64,000 bases of DNA, taken from NCBI GenBank assembly GCA_025758065.1, contig CP107199.1:186001-250000 (forward strand), written 5' to 3'. The notes under the pieces were generated by a model. That model made no database searches. It was not told the origin of the DNA and saw nothing but the letters and a program-made list of their open reading frames with translations. Both the position numbers and the translations under genes were made by a program. Position 1 is the first letter of the stretch. The number at the start of each line of letters is the position of its first letter. Of this stretch, positions 52,060 through 60,942 are shown in pieces. The DNA is from Lachnospiraceae bacterium. Its GTDB lineage: Bacteria; Bacillota; Clostridia; Lachnospirales; Lachnospiraceae.

Positions 52060-52068
52060 GATGCACAT

Positions 52069-52622
52069 ACCTCCTTTCCTCCGTATTCTTCTGCATCACC
52101 TCCCAGACAGCGGTTATGCCCGTTGTCAGTACATCTACTTTTTGTTTGGACTTCTTACGATGATTTTCCATTCTGTTCGGCGTGTTGGCTTCCATTTGTA
52201 TATGGCGGTGTCAACGTTACAATTGACCTCTATCAGAAATCTTTCTGAATACTGGCAGCTTCTTCTCAAGCATACCAGCCGTTGCCGGAGTATCTTCGGT
52301 TTCCACATACTACTCTCTGATACAGCGGTGGAATCCTGTGTTACCTTTAAGCCCGAAAGGCACCCATACAGCTCATTCAATTTTCAAGGTTCAATAATCA
52401 AAAGTTTTGCAGGTATACATTTTTGTACCTATTTGATTTAATGCCATTATATCCCCCGTTACTGCTAATGTCAATAGCACCTCATGCGTTTTAGGTTCTT
52501 TTTTGTACTCTTTTTCATTGATTTTCTGCTAGTTTGTGTTATAATATGGACAAATAGTTATTCATTTCTTGATTTTACTATCTTCAATGGATGTTTATCA
52601 GGACTAATGCAGAGGTGACTTT
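52069..52622. other. Intergenic region between excisionase and the XRE regulator
   Basis: 554 bases with no gene I can support. An 81-codon minus frame (52135-52380) has no recognisable family and no good ribosome site. AGGTA..TACCT (52411-52430) is a small inverted repeat in the AT-rich stretch that should contain the divergent promoters for xis-int and the XRE gene. Confidence 0.5.
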
Positions 52623-53192
52623 ATGAATTTTAATCTGAAATTAAAAAAAATCCGGACATTCCGGAAAATGACACAAAAAGAACTGTCAGAGAAAATCGGA
52701 CTGACCGATCAGCATAGAATTGTACAATATGAAAAAGGCGTTCGTGTTCCCAAAAAAGATCTGGTCGATAAAATGGCACAGGCTCTTGATGTTAATCCTT
52801 ATACCCTCTATGATACCGCTGGACGTGACGCTTCCGAAATGATGGAACTGCTTTTCTGGCTGGATGAATTTAACCCATCTTCCCTGCATCTGTTTCTCCC
52901 TCGGAGATTTCCCGGTGAAAAATGCAACGAAGTAGCCGACACTTCCGTTTACTACCATGACAATGATAGCTGGCCTGCCCATGCTCCTGTCTGTATGTGG
53001 TTTGACTATGGAGTTCTGAATGATTTTTTGAAAGAATGGGTGGTTCGGATGGATGAACTGAAATCCGGTGAGATTACCAGAGATGAATATTTTGAATGGA
53101 AAATCAACTGGCCACAGACTTGTGATGGTTGTGGAAAATATGAACCTAAGAAACAATGGCACTCTGTAAAATCAGAACTCAGTGAAACTTAA
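52623..53192 (+). CDS. XRE family helix-turn-helix regulator with C-terminal extension
   Basis: A 189-aa protein. Residues 1-60 are an XRE/Cro-type DNA-binding domain (KLKKIRTFRKMTQKELSEKIGLTDQHRIVQYEKGVRVPKKDLVDKMAQALDV). The C-terminal 125 residues are of unknown function; a pair of Cys near the end (TCDGCGKYEP) could bind metal. AGAGGTGA precedes ATG 52623. It points away from xis-int and converges with the defence operon. It is probably the island's own repressor, but control of the defence genes is not shown. Confidence 0.88.
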   Translation: MNFNLKLKKIRTFRKMTQKELSEKIGLTDQHRIVQYEKGVRVPKKDLVDKMAQALDVNPYTLYDTAGRDASEMMELLFWLDEFNPSSLHLFLPRRFPGEKCNEVADTSVYYHDNDSWPAHAPVCMWFDYGVLNDFLKEWVVRMDELKSGEITRDEYFEWKINWPQTCDGCGKYEPKKQWHSVKSELSET

Positions 53193-53237
53193 CAAAACTT
53201 AAATTCACTGCATTTTTCCTCTTGGGCAAAAGAAAAC

Positions 53238-53281
53238 GCACTGTAAAACCAATAATCCAACGGTTTTCAGTGCCTTTTTTC
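53238..53281 (+). terminator. Terminator of the XRE gene
   Basis: GCACTGTAAAACC (53238-53250) pairs with GGTTTTCAGTGC (53262-53273), followed by CTTTTTT. It separates the XRE gene from the convergent defence operon. Confidence 0.88.
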
Positions 53282-53408
53282 ATGTTTTTCCTATTAAATT
53301 TTTCTCAGACACCTCCATAAGTGAAACTTAGCGAAACTTAGATTATGCCCAATACACAGTATTATTACTTATAACAACTAAATTACTTCTTGTCGTGCAA
53401 TCTATTAT

Positions 53409-54497
53409 TTATTCCAATACATCAGGTGTCCACTTTGTTCCAATATCGTTAGTTGGAAGTCGTTTTGTCTTGTATACAAAAGCCACACTATACCGTGCTC
53501 TCGTCACTGCAACATAAAACTTAGAAAGACTTTCATCCTTCATGTCTTTGGACTTTCCTGACAACCAATCCAGCATTGGTTTCGTCGGGTATATCAAGAC
53601 TCTATTAAAAGTAAGTCCCTTGGACAATCCAAAATTCATCGTTTTTGGGATGGGATTTACCTTGGTTCTTTTATCATACCGCAACTGAACAGGATTATAT
53701 ATATCTACATATTTATCAATATCATTCTCGTGAACCCAAAATATTCCATCATGTCCCGTTTTTTCATTCATGGCAGAATCACATGGCTTCATATCAGGAT
53801 ACATCTGATTTGCAAGATCACATATAATCTGATTATTTCTATGAGATGTCGATAATGTTGTGGTATCAATATTCATTCCGGCAATATTATCCTGCACAAA
53901 AATCACTATTTTCCCACCTGCATATTTTTTATATTTTGCTTCGTAATGAGTTCGATACGTCGTCTGACGAGGATCTCCTACTAAAGTCATGTTGCACCCA
54001 ACCTCATGCAACTTTTTTATAACTTCTAAATCATATCCGACAAAATCTTGTATTTCATCTACAAAAACATAAGAAAAAATTTTTCGTATTCTGCGAAATA
54101 CACATCCATTCGATAATTCGTCCAAAACACAGGGCAATTTTGAAATCATATTTGAATATACATTACCGGAAGCCGTGACATATTTTTTCTCATTTGTATC
54201 CTTTAGTCTCAACAAATTTTTATCTGCCTTATTCACTAATAACACACCGGATACCCTATTATTTATAAGATAGCTTTGGTAAGGTCGTATACCATGCTTG
54301 ATTAGCAGCGAAAACCACGGCATAATAGTTACATTGGATGGAATACAACCATTTATTTCGTAAAATTTGTCTCTAATGCTTTGTTCATTAGCATCGGTAT
54401 AAGTTGTTATCAAAACATTTTCAGAAATCTCCAATGCCTTCTTTACAAGAAATGTTGTTTTTCCTGCCCCTGCCGCTGCAATAATTAGACTACTCAT
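53409..54497 (-). CDS. Short UvrD-like helicase, GajB-like partner of the OLD nuclease
   Basis: A 362-aa superfamily 1 helicase. Walker A is IIAAAGAGKTT (residues 5-15), Walker B YVFVDEIQDF, motif III VGDPRQTTY, motif IV STSHRN, and the last motifs KGLTFNRVLIYPT and FYVAVTRARYSVAFV. It is shorter than typical GajB (about 490 aa), so accessory 1B/2B subdomains are reduced. It overlaps the upstream OLD nuclease gene by 8 bases, so the two are translationally coupled. The pair has the Gabija order gajA then gajB. Last gene of the defence operon. Confidence 0.8.
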   Translation of the reverse strand: MSSLIIAAAGAGKTTFLVKKALEISENVLITTYTDANEQSIRDKFYEINGCIPSNVTIMPWFSLLIKHGIRPYQSYLINNRVSGVLLVNKADKNLLRLKDTNEKKYVTASGNVYSNMISKLPCVLDELSNGCVFRRIRKIFSYVFVDEIQDFVGYDLEVIKKLHEVGCNMTLVGDPRQTTYRTHYEAKYKKYAGGKIVIFVQDNIAGMNIDTTTLSTSHRNNQIICDLANQMYPDMKPCDSAMNEKTGHDGIFWVHENDIDKYVDIYNPVQLRYDKRTKVNPIPKTMNFGLSKGLTFNRVLIYPTKPMLDWLSGKSKDMKDESLSKFYVAVTRARYSVAFVYKTKRLPTNDIGTKWTPDVLE

Positions 54498-56130
54498 TTT
54501 TTATCGCCCTCATTATATACTCAGGATATTTAATTTTCGTAGCCGATTCAAAAATTGCTATGGCACAATCCGTCTTATGAGCGTGCATATATTTGTGCAT
54601 CTCATCATCCGTATCGTAGTTAGTTCCAAAAATATTGTTCATTGCTTCTCGTCCATTTTCTTTTAATATTTTCGGCTCTAAGGTATTATAATTAAAATCC
54701 TTATCTGACAGTTTCAAATCACCTGTATCCACTACCTCATCAACACATATATGAATACATTGTATTTCTTCATATTCTTTGTACTTTTTCTTAACAGCTT
54801 CAATATTTCCATCATTATCCGTAACAACAGCTGTTTCTTTGTTTAGTGTCTGTGCAATTTCAAGATACCGCTTAAATGTCACCCCACCTACGGTCATTAC
54901 ATCTATTCCATCTTGGATAGGAAGCCGCCCCTCATGAGTATCCATATATGCCCGCTGAACAACCAGCTCATCTGAATCGCCCTCTACTAAGATTGATTTT
55001 TTACAAAGAATCAATCGCAGTGTATCATAACCTGCCACTTTTTTGAAAAATTCAAAAGTTTCCTTTTTGAGCGATTGCATCGAGCAACAATTATCGCCTG
55101 AAAGCAAAATTAAATTTTCCAGTCCGAGTTTATTAGCGACAAAGCTACTATGCGTTGATGCTATAATTTGTCTACCAGATGCAGCCTTTTCAATAACTCC
55201 CATTAGTTCGCTTAATCGAGAAAAAGACAAATGACTTTCAGGTTCTTCAATCAAAATAATACTTGCTTTTTCTGCCTGTTTATGACTTAAAGCTAATTGT
55301 GTTTTTATGATACATTGTGCACCTTTTCCAGCATGAGCAAACGGGATTCCATCCACCTGCGTAACCAAACTTGACTCCCAAGAATTTTGAACTCCCTGAT
55401 CGGCACTCAATGATAATTTTCCATTCATAACAGTAGACGCTGCACTAATTTTCTCATTGATTGACTGAATTGCTTCATTTTGTGCAAACTCATCTATCAT
55501 ATTTCTATGGGCTTGTGTTATTGCTGTTATGTCCTCTGGTTCAAGGAAATCCTTTACTACTCTGGAAATATATACATCAGACCCATTTTGGTATCTGTAA
55601 TTTGACGAATCAATCATTACAGACTTTATTGGTATGAATCTGGGCATTTTTTCATCTCGGCTAAAAGAAAACCATTTAGCTTCATAAAATTCAATAGGCA
55701 AACTTGTAATTTTTTCTGTTTTCAGCAAACTTTCATATTCTGAATTAAATTTATCAGAAAAACTAATTGTGAATCTGATTCCCTCTATACCATCACTTTT
55801 TTCGGAATTACCATTTCCTTCATATTCAGGCAATGTTCCACTTTTAAAATATAACTCAATCATTATTTCTGGAGGTGCAATCGGCTGTCCATTTTCCACT
55901 GATGCCAGGTATTCCTCAACTGCTTCTCTATTAAATAAATATGTTGATAGCTGATTTCTAATATTTCGACCAGCATACATACCCGTTAAAGCCACATGAA
56001 TGGCTTCAAGAATAGTAGATTTTCCAGATTCATTATCACCAACCAGAAGATTGATATTTTCATTAAATTTTACTTCAAACGGATTTTTAAACTTCTTAAA
56101 ATTTTGAATGATTACCTTCTCAATAGCCAT
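54490..56130 (-). CDS. OLD-family ATPase-TOPRIM nuclease (GajA-like)
   Basis: A 546-aa class 2 OLD protein. The ABC-type ATPase has Walker A GDNESGKST (31-39), an ABC signature-like KGAQCIIKTQLAL region, Walker B IILIEEPESHLS and the His switch IASTHSSFV. The C-terminal TOPRIM domain has the Glu of SILVEGDSDELVV and the acidic TDNDGN. Proteins of this build cut or nick DNA and, with a UvrD-like partner, form Gabija phage defence. Size fits GajA (about 580). It begins 22 bases after brxL on the same strand. Clearly AT-richer than brxL by eye, suggesting separate origin. Confidence 0.86.
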   Translation of the reverse strand: MAIEKVIIQNFKKFKNPFEVKFNENINLLVGDNESGKSTILEAIHVALTGMYAGRNIRNQLSTYLFNREAVEEYLASVENGQPIAPPEIMIELYFKSGTLPEYEGNGNSEKSDGIEGIRFTISFSDKFNSEYESLLKTEKITSLPIEFYEAKWFSFSRDEKMPRFIPIKSVMIDSSNYRYQNGSDVYISRVVKDFLEPEDITAITQAHRNMIDEFAQNEAIQSINEKISAASTVMNGKLSLSADQGVQNSWESSLVTQVDGIPFAHAGKGAQCIIKTQLALSHKQAEKASIILIEEPESHLSFSRLSELMGVIEKAASGRQIIASTHSSFVANKLGLENLILLSGDNCCSMQSLKKETFEFFKKVAGYDTLRLILCKKSILVEGDSDELVVQRAYMDTHEGRLPIQDGIDVMTVGGVTFKRYLEIAQTLNKETAVVTDNDGNIEAVKKKYKEYEEIQCIHICVDEVVDTGDLKLSDKDFNYNTLEPKILKENGREAMNNIFGTNYDTDDEMHKYMHAHKTDCAIAIFESATKIKYPEYIMRAIKNE

Positions 56131-56152
56131 TCGTAGCCTCCTATCTTCGATT

Positions 56153-58270
56153 TTACTCTACCCCCAACGCCTTAAACACCGCATCTTCAGCACTCTGATA
56201 AGGAATCAACTGAAATGCACTCATCAGATCAGCAGGAACACTTGCGAAATCAACAAACGAGGTGCTCGGAATCAGCACCTTCTTTGCGCCGCTATCCAGA
56301 CACACCTGAAGTGTATTAGCAAGTTCATCCACCTTTATCATTGTGCCACTAATTGATATATCTCCCAACACTGCCAAGTTGCTGACAACAGGCTTTCCAA
56401 GGGCAATCGAACAAAGTGCAATTAATGTTGGAAGTGCCAATTTGTCTGTCATACCAATTCCCTGTAAATCCTGATAGTTGATGATATAGTCTTTGGTTGA
56501 AGTACTGATAGCGCCACTGATCCGATTGCCGTTGGCTTTCAGATAATTAAATGCCGTGTTCACCGCTTCCTTGCATTTAGAATCACTGCCTAAGCCAGTC
56601 CGTTCAATTTTGCCATTGCCTGGAAGCATCTGACTTTCCAAACGGAATACACCAATCATGCCACTTTTTCCTCTGGATACGGTATAAACCTGTCCCGGAT
56701 TACACATTCCATCCGGTATCAGCTTACCGCCACCCTGTTCTGGTACGGAAACATAATGTTCTGACATATCTTCTAGATCTATATAAGAAAAGTTTACATC
56801 ATAAAATTCCATACCGCCCAGCTTCTTCAATTGCTCCTTGACACGGCGACGCATTTCCAATGCAATCTGAATAATTTCTTCCAGTTCTTCTTTGGTAAAC
56901 TCACCATTTGGATACATCAACTTCAGATAACCGTCTATCATACGACGAACCGCAATTGTATCACGCTGATTCAGATTTCTCCCCAGACGAAAGTAGTGAT
57001 CAAGTGCATCTCCATACTGCTCCTTGCGAAGCTCTCGGATGAACTCTGCCAAATAGTCACTGATAAAACCATAATCATTAGTAAAATGCTCCGGTCTGAA
57101 CTTCGGTATCTCCCATCCTGGAAGATAACAGTGCATACGATCAAGAAATGCTGTATCTGTTCCCATTTCCTGCGGGAAAGGTGCAAACAAACTGGATGTT
57201 TTCAACAGCACGTCCACACTCTGATTGATATTTCCCACAAATACCATGGACGCAGTAGCAGCTTTTTCTTCTTTGCCACGGGCAAAAGAGCCGGATGCCA
57301 TGTAATCCTTCATAATCTGAATGCCATCTTTATCTTTAAACTTGATACCTGCCACTTCATCAAAGGCTACACAGTCCCATAAGCCGACCAGTCCGACCGT
57401 TTTGCGTCCCATATTGTAAAACAGGTTTGCAACCGTCGTCTGTCCACCGGAAATTAAAATACTGTTCGGTGAAATCTCTTTGTAAAGATGAGATTTACCG
57501 GTACTTCTCGGTCCCAACTCACAAAGATTAAAGTTATTTTCAACTAATGGAATCATACGGGTCAAAAGTAACCATTTCTCACGATATGTAAATTCATCTG
57601 GCTCCATGCCGATAGAACGAAGAAGAATATCTAGCCATTCATCTTTCGTAAAAGCCTTTCGTCCCTGCTTTAGTTCATCAATATCAATGTGCGGCATCTG
57701 GATCGGTGTCAGCTTACGGATACTGATTGGTGAAATATCTTTCTGCTTTTTCTGTTTGGAACGAAGCGGATTTCCATCAATGTCCTCAATACCAAAATTA
57801 TTGTCGCCTTCAACCTCATAATCCAGCTGAACAATACACCAGATACCGCCACAGAGCAGGCGATCAAATTTTTCTGGATATTCATCGGCAATCGGTACAT
57901 TACCAACGCCCAAATTAGAAAACTCTGCAAAAAAGCAATCCTTTTTCATATCCAGTCGAACAGTCACCATATCAATGATTGTGTGACTGCCTTTTTTACG
58001 TAGCTGAGACAGAATTTTCTGTGATTCATCCGGGCGTACAAAGTTGTCAGCAAGAATACGCTTCACATTCTGTACGCCTTTCTCTATAACCGTCTCATCA
58101 TCTGAACTGCAATACTGTCCCAACAAGAACTCAAGAACATACACTGGGACATTCGCCCCTTCTTTAATTTTCTTTGTCAGGTCTTTCCGAACAATCTTAC
58201 CGTCAAAGTTCTGACGGAGCTTGTTCTTTATTTCTTCACGGGTACTTTCACCCTCTGCAAATTGCTCCAT
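56153..58270 (-). CDS. brxL: BREX system Lon-like protease/AAA ATPase BrxL
   Basis: A 705-aa BrxL of BREX type 1. The N-terminal DUF4357-like region (residues 1-180) is followed by an AAA+ domain with Walker A ELGPRSTGKSHLYKE (253-260) and Walker B VAFDEVAGI, then FVGNINQSVDVLLKTS, and a C-terminal Lon-protease-like domain (DISISGTMIKVDELANTLQVCLDSGAKKVLIPS). BrxL forms hexameric DNA-binding rings needed for phage restriction in BREX. It lies 20 bases after pglZ, the standard gene order. ATG 58270 follows AGGAGAG. Confidence 0.95.
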   Translation of the reverse strand: MEQFAEGESTREEIKNKLRQNFDGKIVRKDLTKKIKEGANVPVYVLEFLLGQYCSSDDETVIEKGVQNVKRILADNFVRPDESQKILSQLRKKGSHTIIDMVTVRLDMKKDCFFAEFSNLGVGNVPIADEYPEKFDRLLCGGIWCIVQLDYEVEGDNNFGIEDIDGNPLRSKQKKQKDISPISIRKLTPIQMPHIDIDELKQGRKAFTKDEWLDILLRSIGMEPDEFTYREKWLLLTRMIPLVENNFNLCELGPRSTGKSHLYKEISPNSILISGGQTTVANLFYNMGRKTVGLVGLWDCVAFDEVAGIKFKDKDGIQIMKDYMASGSFARGKEEKAATASMVFVGNINQSVDVLLKTSSLFAPFPQEMGTDTAFLDRMHCYLPGWEIPKFRPEHFTNDYGFISDYLAEFIRELRKEQYGDALDHYFRLGRNLNQRDTIAVRRMIDGYLKLMYPNGEFTKEELEEIIQIALEMRRRVKEQLKKLGGMEFYDVNFSYIDLEDMSEHYVSVPEQGGGKLIPDGMCNPGQVYTVSRGKSGMIGVFRLESQMLPGNGKIERTGLGSDSKCKEAVNTAFNYLKANGNRISGAISTSTKDYIINYQDLQGIGMTDKLALPTLIALCSIALGKPVVSNLAVLGDISISGTMIKVDELANTLQVCLDSGAKKVLIPSTSFVDFASVPADLMSAFQLIPYQSAEDAVFKALGVE

Positions 58271-58290
58271 CTTTCTCTCCTCTTGCGGTA

Positions 58291-60933
58291 TTAACTAAAA
58301 AAATCAAACTCGTCCACCGCAAAGGCGATGTCAATCTGGAATGGCTCCCGCTGTGGCAGCTGTAATCCCTGTTCATCTGCAATTACCAGATAATAAGTAG
58401 CGGTATTGCTGTATTTTAAAGATTTTAGATTAAACTGGCAACGGAAAGTTCTTTCTGCACCGTTATCGCTGGTCTTATCTGCAATAATCTTCTGAATATC
58501 ACTAATCTGCTTGCCGTCCTCATCTGTAAAGTAAACCTGATAGGTTGCAGCTTCACGGTTTGTACTGACCGCATCTTTTTGATAGAAGTTCAATGAAAAA
58601 ATCATATTGCTGATTTTACGGTTTGCGGACAGTAAATTGACTGTTACCGGCTTGGTATCATATTTCTGCTTATTTCGCTTATATTCCATAGAATCATTGC
58701 GGAGATAATGATACTCAATCACCGGAACAACCATTTCCTGCAAACTAATACCACCATGCACAAAATTCATACCGCCACCATTCATTTTGATACGAATACT
58801 TTCTCTCGGCGCAAATCCATCAAATTCTGTATTTCCTCCCAGAAATTTTACAGGCATCAAGTAATCTGGTTGCACACCCCTCTGCATAATTGCATATCTT
58901 CTGCCATACTCCACACATCGCTTGATACTTTCTTTTTTTGTAATGTCAGAGTTTGTTACATCCACATCAAAAAAGCCTCTTTTATCTACTTTGTCCTCTT
59001 CCTTCAAAGGACTGTATGTATAAAGAAATCCATGATCTGCCGTAATTAGAATATTCGTTCCACCAAATTCATTTACGATAATACGCACAAGATTCTTCAA
59101 TTCTGAAATCGCCTTGTCACACGCTGCAAAAACAGCAGTATCCGAAGTGTGGCTGGCTTCATCAATGGTATCGTGGTAAATATAGACCACATCCATACCT
59201 TTTACCAAAGCACTTCTTTCCGCTCGCTTCATAGCAATGATGTCATTGTACTTTAAGGCCACACTTGCCGAATCTTCTGTTTTCAGAACCTTATCCCTAT
59301 AAGTACTTGCCGTAGACTGTCCATCTGCCAAAACTGTCAAAATATCGTTCCGAACCTCTACTGTCAGTTCTTTGTGCGGCAACAAAGCTGCCATACCAAA
59401 CTTTGTAGTAGAAGGGAAGATACTTTGCATACTACTGATAGAAACCTTACTTTGCGTTTCTCGCTGAAGCTGATCTGCCATCGTAGCTGCCACTTCATAA
59501 CGCATGGCATCTGAGATAATTACAAATACTTTCGTATCCGAGGTTTGAATACGGGAACGGTAAAAATCCTCCTGTTGCGGTACTTCCAGAACTTTACCGT
59601 AAGTTGCCAGTTCATCCGCACATACATCTGACCAGTTGTTGCCCAACTCACCTAAGAACCAATGATTATAGAGTCCTTCCACTTTATCGACAACGTGCTT
59701 GAATAGATCATCTAGCAGAATATTGGAAGTCTCCAAACTCTTTTGAAAACTAAGATGGAACAATCGGTAATAAGTGTCCATCTGATAGTAACTCTCTGTA
59801 TATTCTTTCCAGATACTTTTCGCTTCTGCGTTATGGAATCCGGCAGAATGTTCCTTAAAGAAACTTTGCATATTCGCCACTTGTAAGATACCATCATAAA
59901 AATTTTCAAATGGCTCATACCATACACAAGTTCTACGTTTTTCAACGGTATTCGTAATGGTATCCACATCAATGATATGGTCACTGATCTCTGTCATTAG
60001 CTTTGTCAGAATCACTTCATTAATACACGGAAAGCACTCTGTTCCTACCAAATCCTCTACCGTCAGCTTTTCAAAGCGCTGATGCAGACGGGCTTCATCC
60101 TCAACATAACGTGCCACATCATATAATTGCGGAATGTTGTCACTATGAAGCCATTCAGAAATAAAATCATAGCAATATGCCTGATGTGGCATGGAAATAA
60201 AGCTGTCCAGTCCGGCAAGATATTCCTGTCGCATGGTGCGGGTCGCTGCAGTTAAAAGCAGATGAATTGCTAACCGCCCAAGGTCTGGTTCTTCCTCCAC
60301 AAATCCGCATCCCTGACGAACCATCGCCCAAAATGCTGCGTCTGCATGATATTTTACAAACTCCTGATAAACCGTGTTATTATTCAAATCAAGTCCCGCC
60401 TGGAACACACTCCGGAGAATCATATTAGGCTGTGCATCTTTCAATCCACAGATTGCCGCCATGACAGCCATGTGTAACTGTGCCGGTGTTTCCGGAACTT
60501 TATTCTGCGTGCTAACTTTCAAACGACGGTCTTTCGCATTAAAATAAGCACGATAGTTTTTAACCTGTTTCCTCATTGCCGGATTTGATATAAGTCCCAT
60601 CTCATCCATCCAGATAGAAATCAGATCTGCCCGAAACTCTTCACTGTAAAGCTCTACATCCAGAAGCCAGTTATCATCCGGGCGATTATAGACACACGGA
60701 CTGTAAACCAGATAATTTGTGGTCAAATCATCTACTGAAAGCAGTTTTTTTACAGAAAACGCATTATTTCCTGTCAGCGCAATCACCTTTGCATTTTCCA
60801 AAACCACTTCATCCAGTTTATCCTCAAATTCCTTATCTTCATCATACCAGAAAATGATACGACGCTGATAAAACTCAGGAAGAGGTGCAGCAAACCTGCG
60901 ATTTAAATCTTGTATTATTTTATCTGTATCCAT
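58291..60933 (-). CDS. pglZ: BREX type 1 phosphatase-like protein PglZ
   Basis: An 880-aa PglZ of the BREX-1 group. The N-terminus (ILQDLNRRF-like, FYQRRIIFWYDEDKEFED) is family-typical. The alkaline-phosphatase-like core is recognisable in FVIISDAMRYEVA, YIYHDTIDEASHTSD and ILITADHGFLYTYSPL with the metal-binding Asp/His residues; SISSMQSIFPSTTKFGMAALLPH and GGISLQEMVVPVIEYHYLR follow. PglZ is essential for BREX methylation and exclusion. Upstream BREX genes (brxA, brxB, brxC, pglX) are not in the window. A 9-base gap joins it to the AlbA_2 gene. Confidence 0.95.
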   Translation of the reverse strand: MDTDKIIQDLNRRFAAPLPEFYQRRIIFWYDEDKEFEDKLDEVVLENAKVIALTGNNAFSVKKLLSVDDLTTNYLVYSPCVYNRPDDNWLLDVELYSEEFRADLISIWMDEMGLISNPAMRKQVKNYRAYFNAKDRRLKVSTQNKVPETPAQLHMAVMAAICGLKDAQPNMILRSVFQAGLDLNNNTVYQEFVKYHADAAFWAMVRQGCGFVEEEPDLGRLAIHLLLTAATRTMRQEYLAGLDSFISMPHQAYCYDFISEWLHSDNIPQLYDVARYVEDEARLHQRFEKLTVEDLVGTECFPCINEVILTKLMTEISDHIIDVDTITNTVEKRRTCVWYEPFENFYDGILQVANMQSFFKEHSAGFHNAEAKSIWKEYTESYYQMDTYYRLFHLSFQKSLETSNILLDDLFKHVVDKVEGLYNHWFLGELGNNWSDVCADELATYGKVLEVPQQEDFYRSRIQTSDTKVFVIISDAMRYEVAATMADQLQRETQSKVSISSMQSIFPSTTKFGMAALLPHKELTVEVRNDILTVLADGQSTASTYRDKVLKTEDSASVALKYNDIIAMKRAERSALVKGMDVVYIYHDTIDEASHTSDTAVFAACDKAISELKNLVRIIVNEFGGTNILITADHGFLYTYSPLKEEDKVDKRGFFDVDVTNSDITKKESIKRCVEYGRRYAIMQRGVQPDYLMPVKFLGGNTEFDGFAPRESIRIKMNGGGMNFVHGGISLQEMVVPVIEYHYLRNDSMEYKRNKQKYDTKPVTVNLLSANRKISNMIFSLNFYQKDAVSTNREAATYQVYFTDEDGKQISDIQKIIADKTSDNGAERTFRCQFNLKSLKYSNTATYYLVIADEQGLQLPQREPFQIDIAFAVDEFDFFS

Positions 60934-60942
60934 GCTGTCCTC

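Noticed and set aside
52135..52380. 81-codon minus-strand frame in the island
   Set aside because: No ribosome site, no recognisable domain, odd composition; probably non-coding promoter region.
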